Assembly (NCBI GenBank): GCA_002438345.1
Contig: DJUJ01000004.1
Span: 6,571 to 20,068, forward strand
Length of the DNA stretch: 13,498 nt
Reading direction: 5' to 3'
DNA from: Paenibacillus sp. UBA6285
Lineage (GTDB): Bacteria; Bacillota; Bacilli; Paenibacillales; Paenibacillaceae
Shown here: piece by piece, positions 1-5,850 of the stretch
How the letters are laid out: the number at the start of each line of letters is the position of its first letter
Position numbering within the stretch: the stretch's first letter is position 1
Program-made: the position numbers and the translations under genes
Notes under the pieces: model-generated
Told to the model about the DNA's origin: nothing
Seen by the model: only the letters and a program-made list of their open reading frames with translations
The model's database searches: none

Positions 1-64
1 CACGATTGCGACTGAATACTCTAATTCTATATAACAATAGGAAAAACTCAAGCGTGGTATTTCA

Positions 65-106
65 CTCAATTGTAAACCTATGAATATATTTAGGTTTACA
101 ATTGAG
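65..106 (+). promoter_or_regulatory. BirA biotin operator upstream of bioY
   Basis: Two perfect 16-base inverted arms lie at 65-80 and 91-106 around a 10-base AT-rich spacer. They contain TTGTAAACC (70-78) and GGTTTACAA (93-101) separated by 14 bases, the known BirA half-sites. BirA carrying biotinyl-AMP binds such sites and represses biotin synthesis and uptake genes. The right arm covers the -35 box of the bioY promoter, so binding should block RNA polymerase directly. The site, its symmetry and its position before bioY agree, so the assignment is firm. Confidence 0.93.
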
Positions 107-123
107 AGTGCCTCCATTATAAT
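95..123 (+). promoter_or_regulatory. sigma-A promoter of bioY
   Basis: The -35 box TTTACA (95-100) and the -10 box TATAAT (118-123) are 17 bases apart, close to the housekeeping consensus. The -35 lies inside the right half of the BirA operator. Transcription should start near 130, giving a leader of about 55 bases before the bioY ribosome binding site. No mirror-image promoter was found on the left side of the operator, so this looks like a one-way control region. Confidence 0.85.
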
Positions 124-174
124 TCAGCTTACTGGACGTATTATCTAACCAGAAAACAATTATTCTTACCCAAT

Positions 175-180
175 GGAGGT
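175..180 (+). promoter_or_regulatory. ribosome binding site fixing a TTG start for bioY
   Basis: GGAGGT at 175-180 is followed by a 7-base spacer and then TTG at 188. The in-frame ATG at 173 overlaps the ribosome binding site itself, so it cannot be the start. TTG at 188 is preferred. Confidence 0.8.
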
Positions 181-187
181 CATTTTC

Positions 188-739
188 TTGAAGACAAAAG
201 AACTTATTTATGCTGCATTATTCGCAGCTCTTATCGCGGTGTTGGGCATGATTCCGCCCTTACCCCTCGGCTTCCTCCCCGTTCCGATCACTGCCCAGAC
301 GCTTGGCGTCATGTTGGCTGGATGTTTTCTAGGGAAAAGGATGGGCACCCTCAGTCTAGTTATTTTCATCATTCTCGTAGCCATTGGCCTGCCTGTACTG
401 ACCGGCGGTCGCGGCGGAATCGCGGTGCTCGTTGGACCTTCTGCAGGGTACATATTCAGCTGGCCAATCGCGGCCTGCTTCATCGGCTGGTATTCCGAAA
501 AAATCTGGCCGAAGCTCCAAACTTGGAAGCTGATAGCCGTCAATCTGATCTTTGGCGTAATGCTGGTGAATCTGATTGGCGCCCCCATCATGGCATTGAT
601 AACAAATACGTCGATCTTGACCGGACTTGTCGGCGCGTTGGTCTTTCTTCCGGGAGACATCATAAAAGCCGTTATTGCAGCCGTCTTAACAATGCAGCTT
701 AAAGCAATCAGCCCTATTGAAGAAAAAGCGCAGGCGTGA
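188..739 (+). CDS. bioY: BioY, biotin-binding S-component of an ECF transporter
   Basis: This is an integral membrane protein of 183 residues that captures biotin for uptake, working with a shared energising module (EcfA, EcfA', EcfT) encoded elsewhere. The sequence is mostly hydrophobic helices, about six. It carries the family's conserved stretches: PVPITAQTLGVMLAG near residues 32-45, the glycine-rich TGGRGGIAVLVGPSAGY segment near 73-88, and FLPGD near 154-158. Length is normal for BioY. The TTG start at 188 was chosen because GGAGGT sits 7 bases upstream. A BirA operator and promoter lie directly upstream, so expression should rise when biotin is scarce. The stop codon overlaps the ATG of the next gene (TGATG), which suggests translational coupling. 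In B. subtilis the homologue yhfU heads the BirA-controlled yhfUTS operon. Confidence 0.95.
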   Translation: MKTKELIYAALFAALIAVLGMIPPLPLGFLPVPITAQTLGVMLAGCFLGKRMGTLSLVIFIILVAIGLPVLTGGRGGIAVLVGPSAGYIFSWPIAACFIGWYSEKIWPKLQTWKLIAVNLIFGVMLVNLIGAPIMALITNTSILTGLVGALVFLPGDIIKAVIAAVLTMQLKAISPIEEKAQA

Positions 740-1083
740 TGAAATCTATGCACCTGATACAGCACATAATAAAACGTGCACAGATTGAGAATCACAGTAT
801 TGCGATCTTAGACAGCCGGGAAGAACGTACCTATTCTCAGTTCATGAGGTCGGTTCAACAGGTTTCAAATGGATTGCGGCATGGCAGACATGCGAAACGA
901 AACATCTCTATCCTGTCCGGAAACCGCATGGAATTCGCCGAGTGTGTTCTCGGCGCCATCTACGCGGGATGCGTTTGCGTGCTGCTGGACCCTAAATCAG
1001 CTACATTACATTGGCTATCAAAGAAAGAAAGTTTGCATGAGGGGAGATACGATAGACGATTTTTACTCTTTATCCAATCTTAG
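739..1083 (+). pseudogene. truncated acyl-CoA ligase (YhfT-like), N-terminal remnant
   Basis: The first 86 residues look like the N-terminus of an AMP-forming fatty acyl-CoA ligase of the ANL superfamily. They include a TYSQF segment, an ISILSGNRMEFAECVLGAIYAG segment typical of the first substrate-domain helices, and VLLDPK just before similarity stops near base 997. The remaining 28 codons to the stop at 1081-1083 do not resemble the family. The AMP-binding P-loop, the adenylation core and the C-terminal lid of a protein of about 500 residues are all missing, so it cannot be active. The ATG at 739 overlaps the bioY stop. In B. subtilis the BirA-controlled yhfU-yhfT-yhfS operon has a ligase in this position. 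I infer a deletion or replacement that removed the rest of yhfT and any yhfS here. Confidence 0.75.
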
Positions 1084-1339
1084 CAAAAAGCTTTTTGAAA
1101 AAAATGTTGATTCCTTTCAAACAGTTGATCCTTATATAAGAAGAAGGCTAGTAAAAGATCATTTACACTCTATTAGACAATTTGGCGTCTTTTTAAAAAT
1201 GAGGATGAAAAGTGTTCAAAATTATAGGATGAATGGACCATGTTATCATTGTTTTATGCAGAAAAAAAGCGAGAGAAGTCCCAGTGCATATAGCACCGAT
1301 CTTTCGCTCACTTATAAGATACTTTTAATAGCGACGTGA
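1037..1339 (+). CDS. short unrecognised reading frame in AT-rich insert
   Basis: An ATG at 1037 opens a 100-residue frame rich in Lys, Ser and Phe. I do not recognise the protein. The ribosome binding site is weak (AAAGAAAG). The base composition is much more AT-rich than the flanking genes. The last 25 or so codons run through the minus-strand terminator at 1262-1308, so the true 3' end of any original gene is unlikely to be here. It lies just after the point where the ligase similarity ends, and is best read as a leftover of whatever replaced the rest of that gene. This frame and the minus-strand terminator are all I see in the gap between about 997 and 1346. Confidence 0.2.
   Translation: MRGDTIDDFYSLSNLSKKLFEKNVDSFQTVDPYIRRRLVKDHLHSIRQFGVFLKMRMKSVQNYRMNGPCYHCFMQKKSERSPSAYSTDLSLTYKILLIAT
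1262..1308 (-). terminator. Rho-independent terminator of the coat protein gene
   Basis: Read on the minus strand, AGCGAAAG (1308-1301) pairs with CTCTCGCT (1275-1268) with one G-T wobble. Inside it a smaller GTGC/GCAC stem closes a short loop. A run of seven T residues follows directly. It lies 39 bases beyond the stop of the coat-like gene at 1347. Confidence 0.7.
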
Positions 1340-1346
1340 AGTAGAG

Positions 1347-1559
1347 TTATCTTCTGCCTCTAGGCATCATGGAGTTATCGCACATCACATCTTTAACAGA
1401 ATAAGTGTAGCAGTGACGAGGTACAGGTACACAGTGATGGCGTCTCACGATTTCCACAGCGTGAATAACATTCACTACTTGAGGGTGGAAGTAATCTTGA
1501 TAAACCACTCTTGGTGGGTCAGTAACGGTTTGATCCGGGCATTTTGGACTTTCAGGCAT
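1347..1559 (-). CDS. CotD-like spore coat protein
   Basis: A 70-residue protein rich in His, Val, Pro and Cys. Its core reads FHPQVVNVIHAVEIVRRHHC, followed by VPVPRHCYTYSVKDVMC. This His/Cys/Pro pattern resembles the small CotD-family proteins of the inner spore coat, though it is shorter and more regular than B. subtilis CotD. No signal peptide or membrane segment is visible. The frame extends to 1610, but the ATG at 1559 has AAAGGAG 9 bases upstream and is the likely start. A TATAAT-like element at 1598-1593 (minus strand) could be the -10 of its promoter. The surrounding CGTATAATA is one base off the sporulation sigma-K -10 pattern CATAnnnTA, but no matching -35 is clear. The gene has its own terminator and forms a single-gene unit. 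The family call rests on composition and motif resemblance only. Confidence 0.55.
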   Translation of the reverse strand: MPESPKCPDQTVTDPPRVVYQDYFHPQVVNVIHAVEIVRRHHCVPVPRHCYTYSVKDVMCDNSMMPRGRR

Positions 1560-1657
1560 TTCCTTCAGCTCCTTTGTGTGTGAACTTACCGTATTATACG
1601 CACAGAACAAAAGCCTGATTGGTTGTTTGTCTATTGTATATAAAAATGGGTATTTGT

Positions 1658-2170
1658 TTAACGCTTGTAAATTTCGCGCATAACATGGCGAAGTTCCGGC
1701 ATAATTAACCGTTCCATAGCCAGTTTAACGGCTCCAGTAGAGCCTGGCATAGAGAAGATTGCGGTCTTTCCCATGGTACCGGCGATAGCTCGACTAAGAA
1801 TAGCGGCTGAACCGATGTCCTCTGCGAAGCTTAGCATCCGAAAAATCTCACCGAAGCCGGGTAATGTTTTATCTAGTAAAGAGGAAACAGCTTCATAGGT
1901 CGTATCTCGTGGAGAAATCCCTGTTCCACCAGTCAGTAGAACGGCTTCTATTCCGGTATGATCGACGCATTTATACAGTAGCTCACGAATATCCTGATAA
2001 TTGTCTTTAATAATGGTGCTGCCTATCACTTCATACCCGGCTTCTTCGAGCAAAGATTTAATCAAAGCTCCTCCGGTATCTGTTTCAGTAGTCCTAGTGT
2101 CCGAGACAGTAATGATATAGCAGGAAACGGTTTGAGGCGCTTCTTTCCGATGTTCTTCAACAGATGACAA
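1658..2170 (-). CDS. moaB: MoaB, molybdopterin adenylyltransferase-type protein
   Basis: A 170-residue cytoplasmic protein of the MoaB/MogA fold, which acts late in molybdenum cofactor synthesis by adenylating molybdopterin before metal insertion. Family hallmarks are present: an N-terminal beta strand with ITVSDTR, the phosphate-binding LLTGGTGISPRD loop in the middle, PGFGEIFR, and a C-terminal MPGSTGAVKLAMERL segment. Length is typical. The frame opens at TTG 2179, but AGGAG (2184-2180) touches that codon. A second TTG at 2170 lies 9 bases downstream of AGGAG and is preferred. No other molybdenum cofactor gene is in the window. It is divergent from the G3E GTPase gene across a 172-base gap. 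Confidence 0.93.
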   Translation of the reverse strand: MSSVEEHRKEAPQTVSCYIITVSDTRTTETDTGGALIKSLLEEAGYEVIGSTIIKDNYQDIRELLYKCVDHTGIEAVLLTGGTGISPRDTTYEAVSSLLDKTLPGFGEIFRMLSFAEDIGSAAILSRAIAGTMGKTAIFSMPGSTGAVKLAMERLIMPELRHVMREIYKR

Positions 2171-2179
2171 ATGGCTCAA

Positions 2180-2184
2180 CTCCT
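2180..2184 (-). promoter_or_regulatory. ribosome binding site fixing a TTG start for moaB
   Basis: AGGAG on the minus strand is directly followed by TTG at 2179, too close to serve as a start. The in-frame TTG at 2170 has the normal 9-base spacing. Confidence 0.65.
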
Positions 2185-2201
2185 AAATTAGAGATGTTAT
2201 T

Positions 2202-2230
2202 ATGATAGTGTATGGCTGAAGTAAAGACAA
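2202..2230 (-). promoter_or_regulatory. possible sigma-A promoter of moaB
   Basis: On the minus strand TTGTCT (2230-2225) and TATCAT (2207-2202) are 17 bases apart, matching 4 of 6 and 5 of 6 consensus positions. An alternative pairing, TTTACT with TAATAA, overlaps it. The site is about 30 bases before the moaB start, which is short but possible. Confidence 0.38.
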
Positions 2231-2342
2231 GCTGACTTGTACCCACAGAATGCAGCTGGAATTTTGGGTGCAGCTTGCGTGCATCGCGCGCATGTAGTAC
2301 ACTCGCTACACATAACTGCAATTTGCTGGGGAGCGATGAAAC

Positions 2343-3368
2343 ATGGAACAGGTCGTACCTGTGTTTTTATTGTCAGGATTTCTGGGCAGCGGCAAAACAA
2401 CATTGCTGCAGCGCCTACTAGATCATTGGAAAAGTCAGGGTTTACGCCCCGCAGTAGTGATGAATGAGCTGGGTGAAGTGAACTTGGATGGATTGCTAGT
2501 TGAGCAAACTGTCCCTATGGCAGAATTACTTGGTGGATGCATATGCTGTTCTATCCGAAGTGATCTCAGTACAGAGCTGGCTACACTTATCAAGAAGGAG
2601 TCGCCAGATGTCGTAGTGATTGAGGCAACGGGTGCTGCGAACCCGCTGGAAATTGTGGATGGAGTAACGGAGATTTCGTTATATCAAAAAGTAGAACTGA
2701 AAAGCTTGATCACCGTCGTTGACGCCGCGCATCTTCTTGAACTGTATCGCGCACAGCAGGGGGCAACTTATCGCTTGATGCAGGAGCAGATTCGCTGCGC
2801 TTCTGTCTTAATATTGAATAAAGTCGATCGTGTGACAGTTGAAGAGGTAGAAGAGGTTACCGCTGTACTGCGGAAATGGAACTCATATGCTCCTATCCTG
2901 CCAACTGTGCGTTGTGAGGTGGAAACAGAGGAGCTTCTGCGTAATGCAGGTGGAGTGCTTACGGATGCACAACTGGAAGAGGTTGGAGACGTCAATGAAA
3001 GTTCCGTACATGATGAAGATGAACATACTACAGGTGGCACACATGCTACCCACGATCACGTTATGGCGTACACACATTATTTCAAACGTCCGGTAAACAG
3101 TGAGGAATTCGAACAGTTCGTTAAGGAACTGCCGCGAGATGTATATAGAGCTAAAGGGATCGTGACCTTTAATGACACCTCCAGCCGGTTTCTTTTCCAA
3201 TATGCCTATCGTGAAGCTGATTTTATGAAAATTACACCACAGGGCGAAGTGCCTGACGTAGCCGTATTTATCGGTGAACATTTCTCATCTAGTGAACTAC
3301 GCACTAGGCTCTTGGAGTTGGAGCGACGCACCTTCGTTCGTCCTGGCACAGTTAAAAGAAGCCTGTAA
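2343..3368 (+). CDS. CobW/COG0523-family G3E GTPase, putative metallochaperone
   Basis: A 341-residue cytoplasmic GTPase. It has the Walker A loop GFLGSGKT (residues 12-19), the family's metal-binding CICC motif (66-69), a NELGEVNLDG switch-like segment (41-50), EATGAANP (94-101) where relatives usually have ETTGxxxP, and the guanine-specificity motif NKVD (159-162). A His- and Asp-rich stretch with five His residues (223-239) precedes the C-terminal CobW_C domain (about 240-325). Members deliver zinc, cobalt or other metals to client enzymes; the CxCC motif and His-rich linker favour zinc or a similar ion. Which metal is inferred, not shown. GGGGAG 9 bases upstream supports the ATG at 2343. 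I found no convincing Zur box upstream. The next gene is also a metal-binding candidate. Confidence 0.9.
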   Translation: MEQVVPVFLLSGFLGSGKTTLLQRLLDHWKSQGLRPAVVMNELGEVNLDGLLVEQTVPMAELLGGCICCSIRSDLSTELATLIKKESPDVVVIEATGAANPLEIVDGVTEISLYQKVELKSLITVVDAAHLLELYRAQQGATYRLMQEQIRCASVLILNKVDRVTVEEVEEVTAVLRKWNSYAPILPTVRCEVETEELLRNAGGVLTDAQLEEVGDVNESSVHDEDEHTTGGTHATHDHVMAYTHYFKRPVNSEEFEQFVKELPRDVYRAKGIVTFNDTSSRFLFQYAYREADFMKITPQGEVPDVAVFIGEHFSSSELRTRLLELERRTFVRPGTVKRSL

Positions 3369-3462
3369 TTAGTTCTCCTTGTCAGAAGTTGTAATGGTTC
3401 ATTCCTAATCTTGTAGGTTAATAGTATCGCATACCCTATAAAAATACAGGAGGTTTAAGGCT

Positions 3463-3810
3463 ATGACCCGAATTCAATATCAGGAGTGCATTGACGCTTG
3501 TCTAGAAAGTATGAATGCCTGTAATTATAGCTATGTCTCAAGCCTAAAAGAATATGATCTTGCTTCTCTGCGTGAAAGCATGCGACTGGATCGTGAATGT
3601 GCGGATATTTGCTCTTACGCCATACAAGCGATGACCCGCCAAAGTCCGTTTGTATCCGGAATTCTCCGTCTGTGTGCAGAAATTTGTGAAGCCTGTGCAA
3701 ATGAAAGCAGCAAGCATATACATACTCATTGTCAGGAATGTATCGATGCCTGCCGCAGATGTGCTGAGGCGTGCCGTTTGATTAGCGATGCTGTTAAGGT
3801 ATACGCATAA
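3463..3810 (+). CDS. Cys-rich four-helix copper-storage-like protein (DUF326/YhjQ type)
   Basis: A 115-residue, mostly helical protein with 13 cysteines, many in CxxxC or CxxC spacing along the helices: C9/C13, C46/C50, C71/C75/C78, C90/C93/C97/C100/C104. Two blocks resemble each other (YQECIDAC near the start and CQECIDAC at 90-97), as in the DUF326 family. Relatives include the Csp copper storage proteins, where Cys lining a four-helix bundle holds many Cu(I) ions, and Bacillus YhjQ. A His cluster HIHTHC (85-90) may act as an entry site. No signal peptide is seen, so a cytosolic (Csp3-like) location is likely. AGGAGG lies 9 bases before the ATG. It sits 94 bases after the G3E GTPase gene and ends at a strong terminator, so the two may be cotranscribed. 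The metal is inferred from the family. Confidence 0.85.
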   Translation: MTRIQYQECIDACLESMNACNYSYVSSLKEYDLASLRESMRLDRECADICSYAIQAMTRQSPFVSGILRLCAEICEACANESSKHIHTHCQECIDACRRCAEACRLISDAVKVYA

Positions 3811-3847
3811 GGTTGTATATCCTAACTCACTATATAACAATTTAATG

Positions 3848-3894
3848 ACCGGACCATTGCTGTATATGTACAGCAATGGTCCGGTTTTCTTTTT
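3848..3894 (+). terminator. strong Rho-independent terminator
   Basis: A perfect 17-base-pair stem (3848-3864 with 3869-3885) closes a 4-base loop TATG and is followed by a T-rich tract ending at 3894. It lies about 37 bases after the Cys-rich protein gene and closes that transcription unit. Confidence 0.92.
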
Positions 3895-3902
3895 ATCACA
3901 GA

Positions 3903-4040
3903 TTTAATTTCGATTCTAGAAGAGGAAATTTGCAGGGAACTGGAGAATTAACAGTAGATGTGAAAGGGAACACATACTTCTTCGAATCACCTGGATGATA
4001 CCAGTTTATTATAGGCCCCTGGCAGGGCATACAGAAGTGA
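3903..4040 (+). pseudogene. probable 3' remnant of a lost gene with an internal stop
   Basis: One frame reads like a real protein end: GNLQGTGELTVDVKGNTYFF, then ESPG, a TGA at 3996-3998, and YQFIIGPWQGIQK before a second stop at 4038-4040. If the TGA were a Trp codon the text would run on as ESPG-W-YQFIIGPW without a break. No good start codon and ribosome binding site are found, because the frame runs back into the terminator at 3848-3894. I infer the tail of a beta-rich (possibly secreted or lipoprotein-like) protein whose 5' part was lost. The call rests on how protein-like the reading is and I cannot name the family. It fills most of the gap between 3811 and 4048. Confidence 0.33.
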
Positions 4041-4048
4041 GGGGAAAG

Positions 4049-4513
4049 ATGAAGCATACACAAGTACCAGAGAGTGAACAATCGAAGGAGTTATTTGCGT
4101 ATTTTGGACTAGCAGTCTATTATGGTCAAGCCTTAGAACAGCAGTTGACCAATTTGTTATTGCTCACCAAATTATCACAAGGGAAAACACCCACGGAAGC
4201 AGATCTGACTGATCTGTATCAGCGAAAACTCAGCAATTCACTCGGTCAACTCATCAAAGAAATCCAGCATCACTTTCCTTTCTCGGAGCAAGAAACCGCT
4301 CAGCTAGAAGAAGTGTGGAAACAACGTAATCATATCGTTCACGATTATTTCAAAGAACGGATACAAGAAACGTTCACCCCTGCTGGAAGGGCAAAAATGA
4401 TCGTGGAGTTAAAACGATTCAAAAATAAAGCTAGAAGGCTAGAAATCAAATTACAGGGCTATTGCACAGAAATGTTCACGAAGCTGGGGTTAGAAGAGGA
4501 AACTTTGTTCTAA
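4049..4513 (+). CDS. small helical protein with HEPN-like R-x4-H motif
   Basis: A 154-residue, strongly helical, soluble protein of unknown function. Around residues 91-101 it carries KQRNHIVHDYF. Here R93-N94-x3-H98 fits the R-x4-6-H signature of HEPN domains, including the polar residue right after the Arg. HEPN proteins are often metal-independent RNases in toxin-antitoxin, abortive infection and CRISPR effectors, but many standalone members have unknown roles. The N-terminal helix (FAYFGLAVYYGQALEQQL) and long helices on either side fit the fold. The frame is open from an ATG at 3995, but the ATG at 4049 with GAGGGG 4-6 bases upstream is the better start. No nucleotidyltransferase or other antitoxin partner is adjacent. 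Its last 24 bases overlap the 3' end of the convergent glycosylase gene. The fold call is an inference from the motif and helix pattern. Confidence 0.6.
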   Translation: MKHTQVPESEQSKELFAYFGLAVYYGQALEQQLTNLLLLTKLSQGKTPTEADLTDLYQRKLSNSLGQLIKEIQHHFPFSEQETAQLEEVWKQRNHIVHDYFKERIQETFTPAGRAKMIVELKRFKNKARRLEIKLQGYCTEMFTKLGLEEETLF

Positions 4514-5743
4514 TAATCCTTCTAACCCGCAATCCTCTACAACCTCCGGTCTAAATTGAATTTTAGAAGCTCTAACGCAGCGTGAGAGTGCAGATAGTGC
4601 TTCGCCTAATGCCGGAAGCATCTCTGGCGTTAGGCGCTCACCTGGTTCCCACCACCAATTCACAATGTTTAATGTTTGGCTCTTCTTATCCATCACCGGT
4701 TCAAATCTCCCAATAAAACGATCATTATATAATAATGGCAGTACATAATAACCATACTCCCGTTCCAAGGCAGGTTTATAGACTTCCCAGCGGTAATGAA
4801 ATCCAAATAATTGTCGGATTAATTCTCGATCCCATAACAAGTTATCTAGTGGAGCTAATGCAGCCGCAAACGAATAACTTGAATGACTCTCAGCATCTTC
4901 AGACCCCTGCTGTATTACAGCTTCTAAGGTTAGAGCGTCCATGCTACGGATGTAGAGAGGAAGCTTAATACCCTCCACTAGAACTTCCCTGAGACAGTCC
5001 GTCAGTAACAGCCTTTGAATCGCTGCAGTACGCTCCTTGCTCTTCAGACCGGAAATACCAAGCCATCCGTCTCCGGATTTATTCCATAGCATTCCGATGC
5101 TGCCTATTCTACGCAGCACATACCAATCATGAAATTGTTCATCAGTAGCGTTAGGGTCTTCAGTGTTTAAAAGATTATGAGGAAGCAGACGTTCAGTGAA
5201 ATCGTAATAACGACGGGTATGAACACGATGATGAACCACTACTTCACCCCAAAAGTACATACTTTCCAAAGCGGCCCGTGTTAATCTAGCTGGAGCCCAA
5301 GCCCAATCTACCTTGTCCTTACCATCTAGATCCAGAGAGGAGAGGGGACCACGCTTTAATAGCTCTTCCCGAACCTGCTCTACTGTAACCATCACAGGCT
5401 CATTGACTTGATGGTACGAGGCTGATGCCTCTCTTCTACGTTTAAAATAAGGCCAGTCCTCGGTACAATAAATGGACATGTTCTTGTCCCAGCCATCTAA
5501 TAGAAGTCTGTCTTGATACAGTAGCTCTTGGGCTAGTTCAGGTGTAAACCCGGGAACTCGTGCTTGGAGGACAAGCTCATGGTTATGGCCTGTGATGTTA
5601 AGTGGATCATATTGAATACAGCCTACGTGACGGACATAATCATAAATGCTAAGTTTACCGGCAGGAAGAGCACCCGTAGTTAACTTTTGGTGAGCCAGGA
5701 GAAAAAGTCGAGCTTGCTTCTTAGTTATAGTGTATGTATGCAT
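4490..5743 (-). CDS. YcaQ/AlkX-family DNA crosslink-repair glycosylase
   Basis: A 417-residue protein of the HTH_42 (YcaQ/AlkZ) family, DNA glycosylases with tandem winged-helix domains that open interstrand crosslinks and remove bulky alkylated bases. The N-terminal part has VGCIQYDPLNITGHNHELVL (40-59). Here Q44-Y45-D46 matches the Q-x-D catalytic motif of the E. coli YcaQ (AlkX) branch, rather than the Q-x-Q of the AlkZ branch. A DGWDKNMS segment (83-90) and a Trp- and Arg-rich C-terminal domain follow. The ATG at 5743 is preferred over the upstream frame opening at 5806 because GGAGGAGG (5757-5750) precedes it. The gene has its own promoter with an embedded LexA box, implying induction by DNA damage. 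It is separated from the ABC exporter genes by a terminator and overlaps the HEPN-like gene tail to tail. Confidence 0.88.
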   Translation of the reverse strand: MHTYTITKKQARLFLLAHQKLTTGALPAGKLSIYDYVRHVGCIQYDPLNITGHNHELVLQARVPGFTPELAQELLYQDRLLLDGWDKNMSIYCTEDWPYFKRRREASASYHQVNEPVMVTVEQVREELLKRGPLSSLDLDGKDKVDWAWAPARLTRAALESMYFWGEVVVHHRVHTRRYYDFTERLLPHNLLNTEDPNATDEQFHDWYVLRRIGSIGMLWNKSGDGWLGISGLKSKERTAAIQRLLLTDCLREVLVEGIKLPLYIRSMDALTLEAVIQQGSEDAESHSSYSFAAALAPLDNLLWDRELIRQLFGFHYRWEVYKPALEREYGYYVLPLLYNDRFIGRFEPVMDKKSQTLNIVNWWWEPGERLTPEMLPALGEALSALSRCVRASKIQFRPEVVEDCGLEGLLEQSFLF

Positions 5744-5777
5744 CAAATGCCTCCTCCACCTATATGTATTATTTTTC

Positions 5778-5806
5778 ATTTTACAGAACAAATGTTCTAA
5801 TATCAA
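5778..5806 (-). promoter_or_regulatory. sigma-A promoter of the glycosylase gene
   Basis: On the minus strand TTGATA (5806-5801) and TAAAAT (5783-5778) are 17 bases apart, each matching 5 of 6 consensus positions. Transcription should start near 5771, giving a leader of about 28 bases before the ATG at 5743. The promoter starts only a few bases beyond the terminator of the ABC exporter genes, so the glycosylase is a separate unit. Confidence 0.8.
5785..5798 (-). promoter_or_regulatory. LexA (SOS) box in the glycosylase promoter
   Basis: AGAACAAATGTTCT (plus-strand reading) is a perfect inverted repeat with the core GAAC-N4-GTTC. It matches the Gram-positive LexA/DinR consensus CGAACRNRYGTTYC at every position except the two outermost bases. 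It lies between the -35 and -10 boxes, where a bound repressor would block transcription. The predicted product is a DNA crosslink-repair enzyme, which fits SOS control well. Confidence 0.8.
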
Positions 5807-5810
5807 GTAT

Positions 5811-5844
5811 AGAAAAACCCTGAATCACTGGATGTGACTCAGGG
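5811..5844 (-). terminator. Rho-independent terminator after the ABC exporter genes
   Basis: On the minus strand CCCTGAGTCAC (5844-5834) pairs with GTGATTCAGGG (5828-5818) with one G-T wobble around a 5-base loop, followed by TTTTTCT. It lies 6 bases after the stop of the BmrD-like gene. Confidence 0.88.
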
Positions 5845-5850
5845 CATCGA

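Noticed and set aside
208..795. A 195-codon open frame on the minus strand across bioY
   Set aside because: It is the antisense shadow of bioY, with no ribosome binding site and no protein-like pattern; bioY has a promoter, operator and family motifs.
2185..2342. Possible Zur box before the G3E GTPase gene
   Set aside because: The TTATTATGATA stretch is AT-rich but lacks the inverted-repeat symmetry of the Bacillus Zur consensus; no convincing sigma-A promoter toward the gene was found either.
3430..3447. ATACCC near the Cys-rich protein start as a CsoR (copper) operator
   Set aside because: Only one half of the ATACCC...GGGTAT palindrome is present, so a CsoR site cannot be claimed.
3995..4048. 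Longer N-terminus for the HEPN-like protein starting at ATG 3995
   Set aside because: There is no ribosome binding site before 3995, while GAGGGG precedes ATG 4049; the added residues also overlap a different, more protein-like frame.
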